Source of the DNA: Microbacterium sp. Gd 4-13
GTDB lineage: Bacteria > Actinomycetota > Actinomycetes > Actinomycetales > Microbacteriaceae
DNA: 64,000 nucleotides
Assembly (NCBI RefSeq): GCF_003095395.1
Contig: NZ_QEIJ01000002.1
Location: 124,001-188,000, forward strand
Reading direction: 5' to 3'
The translations under genes were made by a program, and so were the position numbers. Under the pieces are notes generated by a model that saw nothing but the letters and a program-made list of their open reading frames with translations, was not told where the DNA came from and did not search any database. Position 1 is the stretch's first letter. Each line of letters begins with the position of its first letter. Of this stretch, positions 62,515 to 64,000 are shown one piece after another.

Positions 62515-64000
62515 GCTCCCTCGTTCCCCTCCTCGTCACCCTGCCGCTGCTGGGCGCAGCGATCGCCCTGATCGCGGGGCGCCATCGGCGCACCCAGATC
62601 ATCGTGTCGATCGCGACGCTGACGCTGACGATGGTCATCGCCACCGTGCTGCTGGTCTACGTCGATGCGTCGAACGTGCCGATCGCGGTGTCGGTCGGCG
62701 GGTGGCCCGTGCCCTTCGGCATCGTGCTCTACGTCGACCGGCTCGCCGCGCTGCTCGTGCTGGTCTCGAGCGTCGTGCTGCTCTCGGTCCTCCTCTTCTC
62801 GGTCGGACAGGGCGCCGAGGACGGTGACGAAGACACCCCGGTGTCGATCTTCCACCCGTCGTATCTGATCCTGGCGGCAGGGATCTTCACCGCCTTCATC
62901 GCGGGCGACCTGTTCAACCTCTACGTCGGGTTCGAGATCCTGCTCGTGGCGTCGTACGTGCTCATCACGCTCGGCGGCACGGAGAACCGCATACGCACGG
63001 GCGTGGTCTACATCGTCGTCTCGCTCGTCTCGTCGATCCTCTTCCTCGCCGCGATCGGTGCGATCTACGGCGCGCTGGGCACGGTCAACATGGCTCAGCT
63101 GTCGGAGCGCATGGTCGAGCTGCCCCAGGAGACGCAGCTCGTGCTGCACCTCATGCTGGTCGTCGCTTTCGGCATCAAGGCGGCCGTCTTCCCGCTGTCG
63201 TTCTGGCTGCCCGACTCGTACCCGACCGCGCCGGCCCCGGTGACGGCGGTGTTCGCGGGCCTTCTGACGAAGGTCGGCGTCTACGCGCTGATCCGCACCG
63301 AGACCGAGATCTTCCGCGACAACGACATCAATCTGCTGCTGCTCATCGTGGCGTTGGCGACGATGATCGTCGGTGTGCTGGGCGCCGTGGCGCAGGCGGA
63401 GCTCAAACGCATCCTGTCGTTCACCCTGGTCAGCCACATCGGGTACATGATCTTCGGCCTGGCCATCGCGACGCCGGCAGCCATCGGGGCGACGATCTAC
63501 TACATCGTCCACCACATCGTGGTGCAGACGACCCTCTTCCTCGCGATAGGACTCGTGGAGCGCCGGGCGGGCAGTACGTCGGTGCTGCGCGTGCGCGGAC
63601 TCATGCGCGCCGCCCCCGTCATCGCGGTGCTCTACTTCATTCCCGCGGTGAACCTCGGGGGCCTGCCGCCGTTCTCGGGGTTCATCGGCAAGTACGCGCT
63701 GTTCGATGCCGCCGCCGAGATCGGCACCCCGATCATGATCGTGCTGATCGTGGGCGGTATCGTCACCTCGCTGCTCACCCTGTACGCGCTCATGCGTGCC
63801 TGGAACCTCGCGTTCTGGCGCGAGGACGAGGACTCGGCGGAGTCCGACGAGCGCATCTCGTACCTGGGCGACTCGCCCGAGGCGGGTACGAAGACCGAGC
63901 GTCGCGCGATCCCCAAGATCATGACCGCGTCGACGGCGGGCATGGTCGCCGTCACCGTCGCGCTGACGATCTTCGCCGGGCCGCTGTACGAGGTCTGCAC
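62511..64000 (+). CDS. mnhD: Na+/H+ antiporter subunit D (MnhD), 3' end cut by window edge
   Basis: The first 496 codons of a NuoN/NuoM-type proton-channel subunit. It shows GDLFNLYVGFEILLVASYVLI with the conserved Glu, FGIKAAVFPLSFWLPDSYPTAP with the channel Lys, and AELKRILSFTLVSHIGYM near 295-312, then NLGGLPPFSGFIGKY. It works with MnhA and the other Mrp subunits in sodium and pH homeostasis. No stop codon is present before the window edge; mnhE, F and G would be expected beyond. Confidence 0.95.
   Translation, partial: MSSLVPLLVTLPLLGAAIALIAGRHRRTQIIVSIATLTLTMVIATVLLVYVDASNVPIAVSVGGWPVPFGIVLYVDRLAALLVLVSSVVLLSVLLFSVGQGAEDGDEDTPVSIFHPSYLILAAGIFTAFIAGDLFNLYVGFEILLVASYVLITLGGTENRIRTGVVYIVVSLVSSILFLAAIGAIYGALGTVNMAQLSERMVELPQETQLVLHLMLVVAFGIKAAVFPLSFWLPDSYPTAPAPVTAVFAGLLTKVGVYALIRTETEIFRDNDINLLLLIVALATMIVGVLGAVAQAELKRILSFTLVSHIGYMIFGLAIATPAAIGATIYYIVHHIVVQTTLFLAIGLVERRAGSTSVLRVRGLMRAAPVIAVLYFIPAVNLGGLPPFSGFIGKYALFDAAAEIGTPIMIVLIVGGIVTSLLTLYALMRAWNLAFWREDEDSAESDERISYLGDSPEAGTKTERRAIPKIMTASTAGMVAVTVALTIFAGPLYEVC

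Overview
This 64 kb window is the replication-origin region of a high-GC actinobacterial chromosome, most likely Microbacteriaceae and probably Microbacterium or a close relative. The call rests on the origin-proximal gene order shared with Mycobacterium: pcnA, DUF6049, murJ, trxB-trxA, parB-parA, rsmG, jag, yidC, yidD, rnpA, rpmH, dnaA, dnaN, recF, DUF721, gyrB, gyrA, DUF3566, tRNA-Ile and tRNA-Ala, ppiA, rhomboid, crgA, sortase, pabA, then pknB-pknA-pbpA-rodA-pstP-fhaB-fhaA. No plasmid or phage replication genes are seen.

Layout. 1-8.1 kb: tRNA end maturation, a class I methyltransferase, murJ with its DUF6049 partner, and the thioredoxin pair behind a SigR/SigH-like promoter. 8.1-24 kb: chromosome segregation (ParAB, four parS sites), the protein-insertion and RNase P block on the minus strand, dnaA on the plus strand, an oriC with DnaA boxes between dnaA and dnaN, and the gyrase genes. 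24-30.4 kb: an accessory patch next to the Ile/Ala tRNA pair, with an eroded tyrosine-integrase fragment, two orphan proteins, a flavin monooxygenase with a 10-codon leader peptide, TetR, NUDIX and YbaK-like genes. 30.4-42.8 kb: the cell-division and cell-wall signalling block (PpiA, rhomboid, CrgA, sortase E, then the Ser/Thr kinases with PbpA, RodA, PstP and FHA proteins).

43-54 kb is the most interesting stretch. After tRNA-Leu and a ROK-family gene comes a minus-strand operon encoding a small secreted protein, a lipoprotein, a MacA-like adaptor with a peptidoglycan-binding domain, an ABC ATPase and an FtsX-type permease. Next to it lies a compact class III lanthipeptide locus: a leaderless histidine kinase, a LuxR/NarL response regulator, a LanKC synthetase and, directly behind LanKC, a 40-codon precursor gene (49063-49185). 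The precursor core carries two consecutive S-x-x-S-x-x-x-C motifs, and palindromic candidate operators flank the synthetase-precursor pair. No dedicated exporter or leader protease lies inside the lan locus, so the neighbouring ABC operon is a candidate partner.

54-64 kb: a cold-shock protein, a HAD phosphatase, the mismatch endonuclease NucS, a divergent MFS/LacI pair around a shared palindrome, and the start of an Mrp-type Na+/H+ antiporter operon (mnhA, mnhC, mnhD) that runs off the window.

A recurring trait is a -10 hexamer placed exactly six bases before the start codon. Ten genes show it, which points to leaderless mRNAs and helps fix their starts. All family assignments come from reading motifs in the translations; no database search was run.
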